64,000 bases of DNA from JADGRA01 sp052143535 (GTDB lineage: Bacteria; Myxococcota; Myxococcia; Myxococcales; Myxococcaceae): positions 1-64,000 of the forward strand of contig JBKQSS010000062.1 in assembly GCA_052143535.1 (NCBI GenBank), in the 5' to 3' direction. Under the pieces are notes generated by a model. It saw only the letters and a list, made by a program, of their open reading frames with translations. It did not search any database and was not told where the DNA came from. Shown piece after piece: positions 42,892 to 51,015 of the stretch. Numbering within the stretch: the first letter of the stretch is position 1; every line of letters begins with the position of its first letter. Position numbers and translations under genes: made by a program.

Positions 42892-43575
42892 ATGAGCGCG
42901 CGCTCACGCTTCGCCACCGTGGCGGGACTGGGAGGCGTGGCCCTCGCCGCGGCGGGACTCCTCTGGGTGCTCCCGTCGTTGGTTGGTCTCGCTGGCGGGA
43001 CTGCCCCGGAGGTGGCCAGCGTCCTCGCCCACGCTTCGCGCCCCCCGGTGGTTCTGCCCATCCCGGGCAGCGAGGCCCCGCTGGTGGGGCATTCCCTGCA
43101 TTTCGAGCGCGTCACTGTCGCCGACGAGGGACTCGACCGTGCGCGTGCCGTCTCCACCTTGGACTTCGAGGGCACCCTCGGCTCGATACGCGTCTCCTCG
43201 CTGGGCCGAGAGACGACGCATTTCCAGCGCAACGCCACCGGCTGGCAACTCGAGGGAAGCCTCACTCCGACGCTCGCCGGGGTGCTATCGGCGCTGGTTG
43301 CTCGGCGGCTTGCACTGCAGACTTCCAACGCAGCTGCGCTCGGGGAACTGCACACCCCAGCCGACCGGGAGGAGGCGCTGGCCGAGCCGGCGCTGCGTGC
43401 ACGGCTCGCCCATCCTGTGCGCAACGGGGCGATTCAGGCCTGGTACATGCGCTTTGAAGCGGGCGAAGTCACAGTCACCGAGGAGGAGGAGCCGCCCAAG
43501 CAGCTGCATCGGCTCCGGCTGGTGCCTCGGGCGCCGGCGTCTTTGGAATTCGTCTTCGCTGGGTCCCTGCTGTAA
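42892..43575 (+). CDS. membrane-anchored protein of unknown function (227 aa)
   Basis: A basic N-terminus and a hydrophobic segment at about residues 9-35 form an uncleaved anchor or signal. The rest is mixed alpha/beta with an acidic loop (EEEEPPK) near residue 200 and a final beta-like hydrophobic stretch. No family is recognised. It lies 27 bp after bamD and 33 bp before the FHA gene, so it is likely in the same transcript. Confidence 0.6.
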   Translation: MSARSRFATVAGLGGVALAAAGLLWVLPSLVGLAGGTAPEVASVLAHASRPPVVLPIPGSEAPLVGHSLHFERVTVADEGLDRARAVSTLDFEGTLGSIRVSSLGRETTHFQRNATGWQLEGSLTPTLAGVLSALVARRLALQTSNAAALGELHTPADREEALAEPALRARLAHPVRNGAIQAWYMRFEAGEVTVTEEEEPPKQLHRLRLVPRAPASLEFVFAGSLL

Positions 43576-43608
43576 GGTGACTCAAATGCTTCGAAGGGTC
43601 GCGGCGCC

Positions 43609-44550
43609 GTGAGTGGACCCGGGACCGGTGACGTGGCCTACGCCCTGAAGTTCATCTCCGGCAAATACCAGGGCGGCGAATTCCCGCTCAAGCCGAACAA
43701 GCAGGTGGTCATCGGGCGCTCCAGCGAGCTGGACATGGTGCTGGTGGAGGACATGGTTTCGCGCAAGCACGCGAAAATCGCCGTCCAGGGCGCGAAAATC
43801 ACCATCGAGGACCTGGGCAGCACCAACGGCACCTTCGTCAACGGCGAAAAGGTACGCACCGCGCGCCTCAAGGAAGGCGACCGCATTCTCATCGGGACCT
43901 CCATCCTCAAGCTGGTGGTAGCCGGCGCGGAGAGCACCCAGCTGAGCGACGCGGCGGTGAAGCACAACCTCGAGGCGGCGGCACAAGCCCAGGCGGCGAA
44001 GACCAAGACGTCGTCGATGAGCGGGAAAATCGAGGACATTCCCCTCCCCGACCTGCTCCAGCTTTTCCATACCTCCAAGAAGAATGGCGTCCTGGTGGTG
44101 ACTGGCGCGCACGAGGCGCGCATCTACCTGCGGCAGGGCCGGGTCTACTACGCCGTCATCGGCGGCCGGCACGAACTCGGGCCGCAGAAGAGCTTCAATC
44201 GCATCATCACCTGGGAAGACGGCGACTTTGAGCTCCGTCCGGCCGAGGCCGATGAATTCATGGTCGAGCTGGACCACTCCACCGAGGCGCTCCTCATGGA
44301 CGCCCTCCGGCTGATGGATGAGTACAAGCGCATCGCCCGCGACCTGCCGGCCCCGGACGCTCAGCTCGTCCTCTGCCAGCCCCTCAGCAAGCCGCTGCGC
44401 GAGCTGACGCCGCGGGAGCTGGACATTTTCCAGCTCGTCTACAACCACGGCAGTCTCCAGGAGATGTGCGACCACTCGCTCATCGACGACGTGGAGATTG
44501 CCCAAGGCGTTTTGGACTTGCTGCGCAAGGACTACATCCGAGGAGCCTAA
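43609..44550 (+). CDS. FHA domain plus DUF4388 (PATAN-like) protein (313 aa)
   Basis: Residues 10-105 are an FHA domain that binds phosphothreonine: VVIGRSSELDMVL, SRKHAKI, LGSTNGTFVNG. Residues 135-245 match DUF4388 (SGKIEDIPLPDLLQLFHTSKKNGVLVV; IYLRQGRVYYAVIGG), found widely in myxobacterial signalling proteins. A helical C-terminus follows (ELTPRELDIFQLVYNHG). It probably reads phosphorylation by Ser/Thr kinases such as the one at 10375-13008, though no direct link is shown. GTG start. Its TAA overlaps the selD ATG (TAATG). Confidence 0.88.
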   Translation: MSGPGTGDVAYALKFISGKYQGGEFPLKPNKQVVIGRSSELDMVLVEDMVSRKHAKIAVQGAKITIEDLGSTNGTFVNGEKVRTARLKEGDRILIGTSILKLVVAGAESTQLSDAAVKHNLEAAAQAQAAKTKTSSMSGKIEDIPLPDLLQLFHTSKKNGVLVVTGAHEARIYLRQGRVYYAVIGGRHELGPQKSFNRIITWEDGDFELRPAEADEFMVELDHSTEALLMDALRLMDEYKRIARDLPAPDAQLVLCQPLSKPLRELTPRELDIFQLVYNHGSLQEMCDHSLIDDVEIAQGVLDLLRKDYIRGA

Positions 44551-45605
44551 TGGACGACGTCGTGAAGCCGCGGCGGCTGACTCAGTTCAGCCACTGCGCT
44601 GGTTGAGCCGCCAAGCTCCGACCGGCGGACCTGGCGCAGGTCCTGCGCCATTTGAAGACGAGAAAGGACGCACGGGCGCTGGTGGGCTTTGCCACGCACG
44701 ACGACGCCGCCGTTTACCAGCTGTCCTCCACCCAAGCGGTGGTGTCGACCGTGGACTTCTTTCCTCCCGTCGTCGACGACCCTTTCGCCTACGGACAAAT
44801 TGCCGCCGCCAACGCGCTCTCCGACGTCTGGGCGATGGGGGCCCGTCCACTCTTCGCCCTCAATCTCGTGGCATTCCCGACCCAAGCGTTGGGGCTGAAG
44901 GTGCTCCAGGCCATCCTCCAAGGGGGCCAGAGCAAGGCGGACGAGGCTGGCATCCCGGTACTCGGTGGCCACTCCATCGACGACCCGGAGCCGAAGTATG
45001 GAATGGCTGTCACCGGCGTCGTCCACCCCCGCCACATCCTCACCAACGCCGGTGGTCGGTCCGGGGACGTGCTGTTACTCACCAAGCCCATCGGCTCCGG
45101 CATCGCCACCACTGCCATCCGGCGCGGCTTGGCCAGTGCGGAGCTCACCGGGCGCGTCACGGCGTTGATGGCGGAGCTCAACCGGCGCGCCGGCGAGCTT
45201 TTCGCCTCGCGGCGCTTCGCCGTGCACGCGCTCACTGACGTCACCGGATTTGGCTTACTCGGACACCTCTCCGAGCTGGCCTTGGCCGCGCGGGTGCGTG
45301 CGCGGCTGCACCTGTCGCACATCCCCATTCTCGAAGGGGTGCCGGCTCTGGCCGAAGGGGGGGTGGTGCCGGCGGGGAGTGTCTCCAACCTCGAGCACTT
45401 CGGGGGGGCGGTGCGCTTCCCCGAGGGGCTTCCCCGCCACGTCCAGTTGGTGCTCTCAGACGCGCAAACCAACGGCGGGCTCCTCGCCGCGCTACCGGCC
45501 GGGGACGCGAGCCGGGCCCAGCGCGCGCTGGAGCGGGTGGGCATCGAGGCGGCCAACATTGGCGAGCTTTTCCGGGGGCGGCCGGGCATTGACGTGGTCG
45601 AATAG
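44550..45605 (+). CDS. selD: selenide, water dikinase SelD, selenocysteine-containing (351 aa including Sec)
   Basis: Makes selenophosphate from selenide and ATP for Sec and selenouridine synthesis. Translating from ATG 44550 (AGGAG 4 nt upstream; overlaps the FHA stop) gives MDDVVKPRRLTQFSHCAG, then TGA at 44604-44606, then AAKLRPADLAQVLRHL. The TGA falls exactly on the catalytic Cys17 of E. coli SelD (SHGAGCGCK); the essential Lys is Lys22. The rest is canonical SelD: TVDFFPPVVDDPFAYGQIAAANALSDVWAMGA, GGHSIDDPEPKYG, TDVTGFGLLGHL, SDAQTNGGLLAA. Without Sec the gene would seem to begin at 44652 without its active site. The Sec reading is inference from alignment and the hairpin behind it. Confidence 0.93.
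44607..44643 (+). promoter_or_regulatory. bacterial SECIS-type hairpin in selD
   Basis: Directly behind the in-frame TGA, GGACCTG (44627-44633), loop GCG (44634-44636) and CAGGTCC (44637-44643) form a perfect 7-bp stem with a triloop beginning with G. The loop starts 27 nt after the TGA. Bacterial SECIS elements have a short apical loop with a G in its first two positions some 16-37 nt after the UGA, which is where SelB binds. An alternative 5-bp stem CCGCC/GGCGG (44608-44628) overlaps and may be a lower helix or competitor. Confidence 0.75.
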
Positions 45606-45653
45606 CGCACAACTGGGCACTGCCTGCTCTCCGGCGTAGCATTCCGCCTCGAG

Positions 45654-46445
45654 ATGACCGGGCTCCTCGCGCTCGCCGCGCTCCTTTCCGCCGCACCCGC
45701 TGGCGCAGAAGCGCCGGAGCGAGCTCCGAGAATTGTCCTCGACCCGGGTCACGGCGGCGCCCAGGAGGGCGCGCTCGGCCCAGACGGCCTCTTCGAGAAG
45801 ACATTGGCGCTGGACCTCGCCAAAGCCCTCAAAGCGGAGCTCGAGCGCGGCGGGGCCGAGGTGCTGCTCACCCGCGAGCAGGACGTCTTGCTGCCCCTCT
45901 CGGACCGGGTGGTGTTCGCCAACCATGCTCGCCCGGACCTCTTTCTGTCGCTGCACGCCAACTCCATGCCCACCCGGAAGCTCCGAGCGCGGGTGGAGGG
46001 CATTCAGACATTCTTCCTCTCGGCCAGCGCCTCCGGAGAGGACGCGCTGCGAACCGCCAGTCAGGAGAACGCCGGAGCCGGGACGTCGGGAGCCACGCCG
46101 GCGCAGCGCGACACACTGGCCTTCATTCTCGCGGACCTGCAGCGTGGCGAGGCGCATGTCGACAGCGCGCGGCTGGCGTACGCGCTCCACCGCCGTCTCG
46201 TGACGAGCACCGGGGCGATGGACCTTGGCGTGCAACAGGCGCCGTTCTACGTGCTGATGGGGGTGGAGGCCCCGGCCGTGCTGGTGGAGGTGGGCTTCAT
46301 CTCCCACCCCTCCGAGGGACGGCGTCTGGCCGACCCCACTTACCGAGCTCGCCTGGTTTCGGCCCTCACCGAGGGCATCCGCGCCTTCCTCGCCGAGGTG
46401 GAGGTCCGCGACCGGGCCCCCGCTGCCCCGTCCGCCAGTCGCTGA
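45654..46445 (+). CDS. N-acetylmuramoyl-L-alanine amidase, Amidase_3 (263 aa)
   Basis: Periplasmic peptidoglycan amidase. Signal peptide (residues 1-19), then the Amidase_3 zinc site: His in LDPGHGG, Glu in GLFEKTLALDLA, His in FLSLHANSM, and the catalytic Glu in VLVEVGFISH. Length is near minimal; no cell-wall-binding domain such as AMIN or SPOR is present. 48 bp behind selD on the same strand. Confidence 0.93.
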   Translation: MTGLLALAALLSAAPAGAEAPERAPRIVLDPGHGGAQEGALGPDGLFEKTLALDLAKALKAELERGGAEVLLTREQDVLLPLSDRVVFANHARPDLFLSLHANSMPTRKLRARVEGIQTFFLSASASGEDALRTASQENAGAGTSGATPAQRDTLAFILADLQRGEAHVDSARLAYALHRRLVTSTGAMDLGVQQAPFYVLMGVEAPAVLVEVGFISHPSEGRRLADPTYRARLVSALTEGIRAFLAEVEVRDRAPAAPSASR

Positions 46446-46508
46446 GGGACGGCGCAAGTCTGCTAAGGCAAGCACTCCACGCTTTCTTCAAAGACGCAGA
46501 GGACTGCC

Positions 46509-47222
46509 ATGCGGTCGTTCAATCGGGGCCCGTTCGAGCTTCGGCCGGTGCAATTGGTCGCGGGCGTGGCCCGCTACGCCGAGGGCTCGGCCGAAGTCCG
46601 CGTCGGGCACACCCTCGTCCGCGTCACCTGCTCGGTGGAGGACCGCGTTCCTCCGCACCTGGTGGGAAAGAATTCCGGCTGGGTGACTGCCGAGTACGGG
46701 ATGCTGCCCCGAGCCACCCATTCCCGGAGCGCCCGGGAGGCTGCCAAGGGAAAACAGACGGGAAGAACACAGGAAATCCAGCGGCTCATCGGCCGCGCCC
46801 TGCGGGCTTCGGTGGACTTGTCGAAGCTCGGTCCAAGGACATTCACTCTGGACTGCGACGTGCTGGAGGCAGACGGCGGCACCCGCTGCGCGTCCATCAC
46901 CGGGGCCTACGTCGCCCTGGTGCAGGCGCTGCAGGCGCTGCACAAAAAGGGCACGCTCAGTCAGCTGCCGTCGACGATGCCGGTGGCCGCCGTCTCCGTC
47001 GGCGTGGTGGGCGGGGCGGTGGTGGTGGACCTCGACTACGAGGAGGACTCCAGCGCTGAGGTGGACATGAATATTGTGGCCACCGCCGAAGGCCATCTGG
47101 TGGAGGTGCAGGGGACCGCCGAGCACGGCGCCTTCGCACGGGCCCAGCTCGACGCCATGGTGGACGCGGGCCTGGCCGGTGTCGCTCAGCTGGTGGCTCG
47201 GCAGCGGCAGGCTCTCGGGTGA
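46509..47222 (+). CDS. rph: ribonuclease PH (237 aa)
   Basis: Phosphorolytic 3' trimming of tRNA. Conserved segments: VRVTCSVEDRVPPHLVGKNSGWVTAEYGMLPRATH, QEIQRLIGRALRASVDL, LDCDVLEADGGTRCASITGA, and VVVDLDYEEDSSAEVDMNIV. The Arg/phosphate site and acidic metal residues are intact. AGAGGA ribosome site. GTGA overlap with rdgB, the usual rph-rdgB pair. Confidence 0.97.
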   Translation: MRSFNRGPFELRPVQLVAGVARYAEGSAEVRVGHTLVRVTCSVEDRVPPHLVGKNSGWVTAEYGMLPRATHSRSAREAAKGKQTGRTQEIQRLIGRALRASVDLSKLGPRTFTLDCDVLEADGGTRCASITGAYVALVQALQALHKKGTLSQLPSTMPVAAVSVGVVGGAVVVDLDYEEDSSAEVDMNIVATAEGHLVEVQGTAEHGAFARAQLDAMVDAGLAGVAQLVARQRQALG

Positions 47223-47839
47223 GGCGGCCGCTCCTCTTCGCCACCAGCAACCCCGGGAAGCTTCGTGAGCTGCGAGCCTTGGCCAGCGGCCTCCAGGTGC
47301 ACTCGGCTGAAGAGGTCGGTCCGCTGCCCGTGGTTGAAGAGACGGAGCCCACCCTCGAAGGAAACGCACGCAAGAAGGCGCTCGCCTGGGCGAGGGCCTC
47401 CTCGTTGGTGACGCTGGCCGACGACTCCGGGCTCTTCGTCGACGCGCTGCAGGGCCGGCCCGGTGTGCACTCGGCGCGTTATGCACCGGGAGACGACGCG
47501 GCACGTGTCCGTCGACTTCTCGAGGAGCTCCGCGACGTACCCCTCGCTGCCCGCTCCGCGGCCTTCCGTTGCTGCTTGTGTCTGGCTGCTCCCTCGGGCC
47601 AAACCGTCGTCGAGACGGGGAGCTGCCAGGGAGCCATCAGCCTAGAGCCCCGTGGCGCGGAGGGCTTCGGGTATGACCCGGTGGTGCTCATCCCCGAGCT
47701 GCAGCGCACCCTTGGCGAGCTCTCGCTCGCCGAGAAGAGTCGTCTGTCCCACCGGGCACGCGCTTTCGCCCAGATGCGGCCCTGGTTGTCGGCATACGGC
47801 GCAGGACTCTGGCCCGAGCAGGGGACGCTGCCCCCTTGA
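47219..47839 (+). CDS. rdgB: dITP/XTP pyrophosphatase RdgB (206 aa)
   Basis: Ham1-family enzyme that hydrolyses non-canonical purine nucleotides. Motifs: LLFATSNPGKLREL, EPTLEGNARKKAL, LADDSGLFVDALQGRPGVHSARYAP, EPRGAEGFGYDPVVLIPE and EKSRLSHRARAF. GTG start overlapping rph, which fixes the N-terminus. Confidence 0.96.
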   Translation: MRRPLLFATSNPGKLRELRALASGLQVHSAEEVGPLPVVEETEPTLEGNARKKALAWARASSLVTLADDSGLFVDALQGRPGVHSARYAPGDDAARVRRLLEELRDVPLAARSAAFRCCLCLAAPSGQTVVETGSCQGAISLEPRGAEGFGYDPVVLIPELQRTLGELSLAEKSRLSHRARAFAQMRPWLSAYGAGLWPEQGTLPP

Positions 47840-47878
47840 GTTGGCAGCCAGGGGCGCCGAGATGCTACGGGGCCCCTG

Positions 47879-48964
47879 GTGAGCCTTTCTCGGAGACCGG
47901 ACGACCAGCCGCGGGATGGCCTCGCCGGCCCGCTGGAGGAGACTCCGGCACCCGTCCGGCAGGTGCTCTTTCGCGCTCTGATGGGCGCGCTGGCTGGCTC
48001 TCTGGTGGTGACGCTGGCCGTCGTCTACCTGCGCATCTCGCGGCAGCGCTTCCTGGACGACGTCCTGTCGGCACACCCCGGCCCCTTGCTCTTCGCCGTG
48101 GCCGGTGGCTTCGTGCTGATGGGGTTTCAGTCCCTCCGCTGGTGGACGGTGATGCGCTCGGTGCTTCCCGGACTGCGCTTCGGCCATGCCTACCGAGCCA
48201 TCCTCGTCGGCTTCTTCTTCAACTCGCTTCTGCCGCTGCGTGGCGGAGACCTTCTCCGGGTGCAATACCTGGGGCGGCGGACCGGCGTCAGCCGGGCCAA
48301 GCTGCTCGGGAACGAGGTGGTGGACCACTTCAGCGACCGATGGGGTTGGGTGGCCGCGTTTCCCATCGTCTGTCTGGTGAGCCTGCTGTTGCCTGCCCAT
48401 GAGAGGCCCCCTCTTTGGCTTTTCCGCGCGCTCGCCGTCATGGCCTGCGTCATCGGCGCGGTGGCAACGCTGTTGGTGGCCATGAGGAGCCGGCGGTGGC
48501 GGCGCGACGCGCAGGGACGGCCCTGGGGACCGGAGTGGTTGGGCAACCTCCGGGAGGGCTTCGCCGCGACGAACTGGAAGCGGCTCCTCGTCGTGGAAAC
48601 CCTCCTCGCCCCACTGCCCTGGCTCTGGGAGACGTTCGTCATCCTCGTCGCCAGCCGGGCGGTGGACCTGGCCCTCACCCCGATGCAGGCCTACGGGGCG
48701 CTCACCGCTTGGAACCTCGCCAGCATCATCCCCAGCCCGGGGAACGCCGGCTCCTTCGAGGCCAGCGGGACGCTGGCACTGGGCTGGCTCGGCGTCCCAC
48801 CAGCCAGGGCCCTGGCTTTCGTCTTTCTCTACCACCTCACCCAAGTGCTCCCCGGCATGGTGGCGGCCGCCGGCCTCCTCGCGGCCGAAGGCGAGCGCTT
48901 CTTCGGGAAAGGAAGCCTCTTTCGAGGGCTGGCAGCGATGACCCAGCCGCCGCTTTCCCGCTGA
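47879..48964 (+). CDS. lysylphosphatidylglycerol synthase TM-like / flippase-like membrane protein (361 aa)
   Basis: About eight membrane segments in the pattern of the UPF0104/LPG-synthase transmembrane family: SLVVTLAVVYLRI, MGFQSLRWWTVM, FFFNSLLPLRGGDLLRVQYL (family hallmark), ALTAWNLASIIPSPGNAGSFEASGTLAL, and FLYHLTQVLPGMVAA. There is no aminoacyl-transferase domain, so it is not a full MprF. A lipid flippase-like role is usual for this group but unproven. GTG start without strong ribosome site. Confidence 0.83.
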   Translation: MSLSRRPDDQPRDGLAGPLEETPAPVRQVLFRALMGALAGSLVVTLAVVYLRISRQRFLDDVLSAHPGPLLFAVAGGFVLMGFQSLRWWTVMRSVLPGLRFGHAYRAILVGFFFNSLLPLRGGDLLRVQYLGRRTGVSRAKLLGNEVVDHFSDRWGWVAAFPIVCLVSLLLPAHERPPLWLFRALAVMACVIGAVATLLVAMRSRRWRRDAQGRPWGPEWLGNLREGFAATNWKRLLVVETLLAPLPWLWETFVILVASRAVDLALTPMQAYGALTAWNLASIIPSPGNAGSFEASGTLALGWLGVPPARALAFVFLYHLTQVLPGMVAAAGLLAAEGERFFGKGSLFRGLAAMTQPPLSR

Positions 48965-49057
48965 AATTGCGGGCCTTTCTACCCTCCCTGGCCTCGGCGT
49001 GAGGGGACCGTGTAGTCTCGAGCCGTACGTAGCATTACACCGGGGGCGGAAGCGGAC

Positions 49058-49546
49058 ATGGGGCGCAGTATGACCGACGAGTTGGACCTCATCGGACTCG
49101 GTGCTGGCCGAGTTTTTCTGCCAGGCGAGGCCGCCTCGGCCGGTGACATCCCGCTGCAGCTACGCCTTCTCCCCAGTGAGGTGCGGGCCCTGGTGCACGG
49201 CGCCCGTCTGCTCGGAGTCTGCGTTTCGCGGCTCGTCTCTTGGGCAGGCTCGGTCAATCCCGACGAGGCTGCACTGCCCCGTTGGCAGCGCCCCTTCGTA
49301 AATGACAACCAGCTGGTTCGGTTGTGCCTGATGCTCGACCCAGGCGCGCTGCGAGTCTCGACGGTGCTGGCGGACCGCTTCGACATTGAGGTGGAAACCT
49401 ACCTTGCGGCCCGAAGCTTCGACTGGTTGCGCCGCATCCGGGCGCGCCACCCCGAGGACCGGCGCTGGGAGCGCCTCGTCGTCCCGGGACCCCGCATCGG
49501 CTGGCGCGTCGGCGCCGACAATAGTTCCGGACTGCGTCTCGCCTGA
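49058..49546 (+). CDS. conserved-looking hypothetical protein (162 aa)
   Basis: Soluble, no signal or membrane segment. Trp- and Arg-rich C-terminal half (SFDWLRRIRARHPEDRRWERL). No domain recognised. ATG 49058 preceded by GGCGGAAG; an ATG at 49070 is an alternative. Isolated, with 93-bp and 117-bp gaps on either side, so likely its own transcript. Confidence 0.55.
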   Translation: MGRSMTDELDLIGLGAGRVFLPGEAASAGDIPLQLRLLPSEVRALVHGARLLGVCVSRLVSWAGSVNPDEAALPRWQRPFVNDNQLVRLCLMLDPGALRVSTVLADRFDIEVETYLAARSFDWLRRIRARHPEDRRWERLVVPGPRIGWRVGADNSSGLRLA

Positions 49547-49663
49547 GAGGGGCCGCCCCCTGCGCCGCGGGTGCTCGGCCGCGGCCCTCCGAGGCCCGGG
49601 GGAGAATTCCGCTGACTGGTTTCGGGCTATGAGACCCCATCCATCGCTTGTTGGGAGTCGCTC

Positions 49664-50080
49664 ATGGGCCGCCTTCGCCGAGTCTCCACCTTCCTTCTGC
49701 CGCTCGCACTTGCGCTCCTGGCCGGCGCCGTAAGCCTCGGGCAGCAACCGACCACGACAGGTTCTTCCCAGGAGAAGGGGAAGCTGATGCTGACTGTTTT
49801 CCTCAAGCACGACCAGTCGAAGACGTTGACTCAACTGAAGCAACAGCTGGACGACTCGGGCTTCTGGCAGAAATTCCCGCCCGCCGGGGTGGAGGTCGTC
49901 TCCTGGTACGTGATGATGGGCATCGGCCAGGTGGTGACGCTGCGCTTCCCGCCGGAAAAGCTGCGCGAAATTAACCTGGCGATTGAGCAGAGCGCCTGGG
50001 GCGCCTACCGTACAGAGTTCTATCCGACCTACGACTACCGAGCGATCGCCGAGGCGCAGCGCAACCAGCCCCGAAGGTGA
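49664..50080 (+). CDS. exported small protein, unknown (138 aa)
   Basis: Signal peptide at residues 1-26 (RVSTFLLPLALALLAGAVSLG). The mature domain has a beta-alpha-beta look (MLTVFLKHDQSKTLTQLKQQL; GVEVVSWYVMMGIGQVVTLRFP), reminiscent of a ferredoxin-like fold, and a basic end. GGGAG upstream of the ATG. No family is named. It is followed by the tRNA-Pro promoter region. Confidence 0.6.
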   Translation: MGRLRRVSTFLLPLALALLAGAVSLGQQPTTTGSSQEKGKLMLTVFLKHDQSKTLTQLKQQLDDSGFWQKFPPAGVEVVSWYVMMGIGQVVTLRFPPEKLREINLAIEQSAWGAYRTEFYPTYDYRAIAEAQRNQPRR

Positions 50081-50181
50081 CAGCCACCTCAGGCGGGCCG
50101 CCGCACCCGGCTCTCGCGGACAAGGGCGTCCTCGTCTTTTTCGTGGCGCACGAAGTCACGCCCGAAGCCCTCTCTCTGGAC

Positions 50182-50210
50182 TTGACCCAAACCAACCCCT
50201 CGTGTTCACT
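50182..50210 (+). promoter_or_regulatory. promoter for tRNA-Pro
   Basis: TTGACC (50182-50187), 17-nt spacer, TTCACT (50205-50210). Transcription would start around 50217, six nt before the tRNA, a typical short leader. The -35 is good, the -10 keeps T1, A4 and T6. Confidence 0.5.
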
Positions 50211-50222
50211 GCGCGGCCGACT

Positions 50223-50298
<76 letters not shown>

Positions 50299-50415
50299 CC
50301 TCCTTCGCCTCGTGAGCTCCCCTAGAGCCCTTCCCGCGGCAGTGGCGCCTCGCGCAGGCCGCGCCTGGTACCGCATTGCCCGCCGCTCCTCGAGCTGCCT
50401 CGGCCAGGGGGACGC

Positions 50416-51015
50416 TTGAGCAGTGCACGTGCCCTCGGAGCCACGGTGCTGCTGTGCGTGAGCAGCACGCGGGCGCGGGCCGATGCGCAGCACACCATTG
50501 GACCGAGCTACCAGCTGACGGTCATCAACACCAAGCAAGGCAACCAATCGCTCGTGCAGGCCCCGGGCATCAGCTACGCCGCGACGCTCGGCAGCGAGTG
50601 GGGATTCCAGGCCAATTTCACCGGCTATTTCCCAGTGTCGGCCTACCAGAATGGGATGCACTTCGACATCCCCACCATCTACAGCAGCGCCTGGGGCATC
50701 GACGCCGTCTTCGCGGCCATGCGCCGGTTCTGCTTCCTCGCCGGCATCCAGCTCGACGTCGGCCTCGGGCCTCACTTCGACGGCTTGGTGATGAAGGGGA
50801 ACCGCTACGCCAACAATGGCGGCTATTCTGACTTCAACAGCTTCACTGCCGGGGTGGGACTGAATGCTCTCCTCCGCTGGCGGGTGGGACATGGACCGGT
50901 CAGTCTCGCTGCCTTCGGCAGCGGAGCGGTCGACTTCCTCGACTTGCTTCACGGGAGCGACCTCAACGTCGGCTATGCGTTGACTGCAGGTGCGCTGGTG
51001 GGAGTCGATTTATGA
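50416..51015 (+). CDS. exported beta-barrel-like outer-membrane protein (199 aa)
   Basis: Signal peptide to about residue 23 (LLCVSSTRARADA). The mature sequence has alternating aromatic/polar short strands (SYAATLGSEWGFQANFTGYF; FCFLAGIQLDVGLGPHF; LNVGYALTAGALVGVDL), ending in Leu after an alternating strand, as in small outer-membrane barrels. TTG start with GGGGGA upstream. It overlaps the following lipoprotein gene (ATGA), so they are coupled. Confidence 0.65.
   Translation: MSSARALGATVLLCVSSTRARADAQHTIGPSYQLTVINTKQGNQSLVQAPGISYAATLGSEWGFQANFTGYFPVSAYQNGMHFDIPTIYSSAWGIDAVFAAMRRFCFLAGIQLDVGLGPHFDGLVMKGNRYANNGGYSDFNSFTAGVGLNALLRWRVGHGPVSLAAFGSGAVDFLDLLHGSDLNVGYALTAGALVGVDL

Noticed and set aside
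44652..45605. selD starting at the ATG 44652
   Set aside because: This start drops the glycine-rich active-site segment and has no ribosome site; the upstream frame through the TGA restores a complete SelD.
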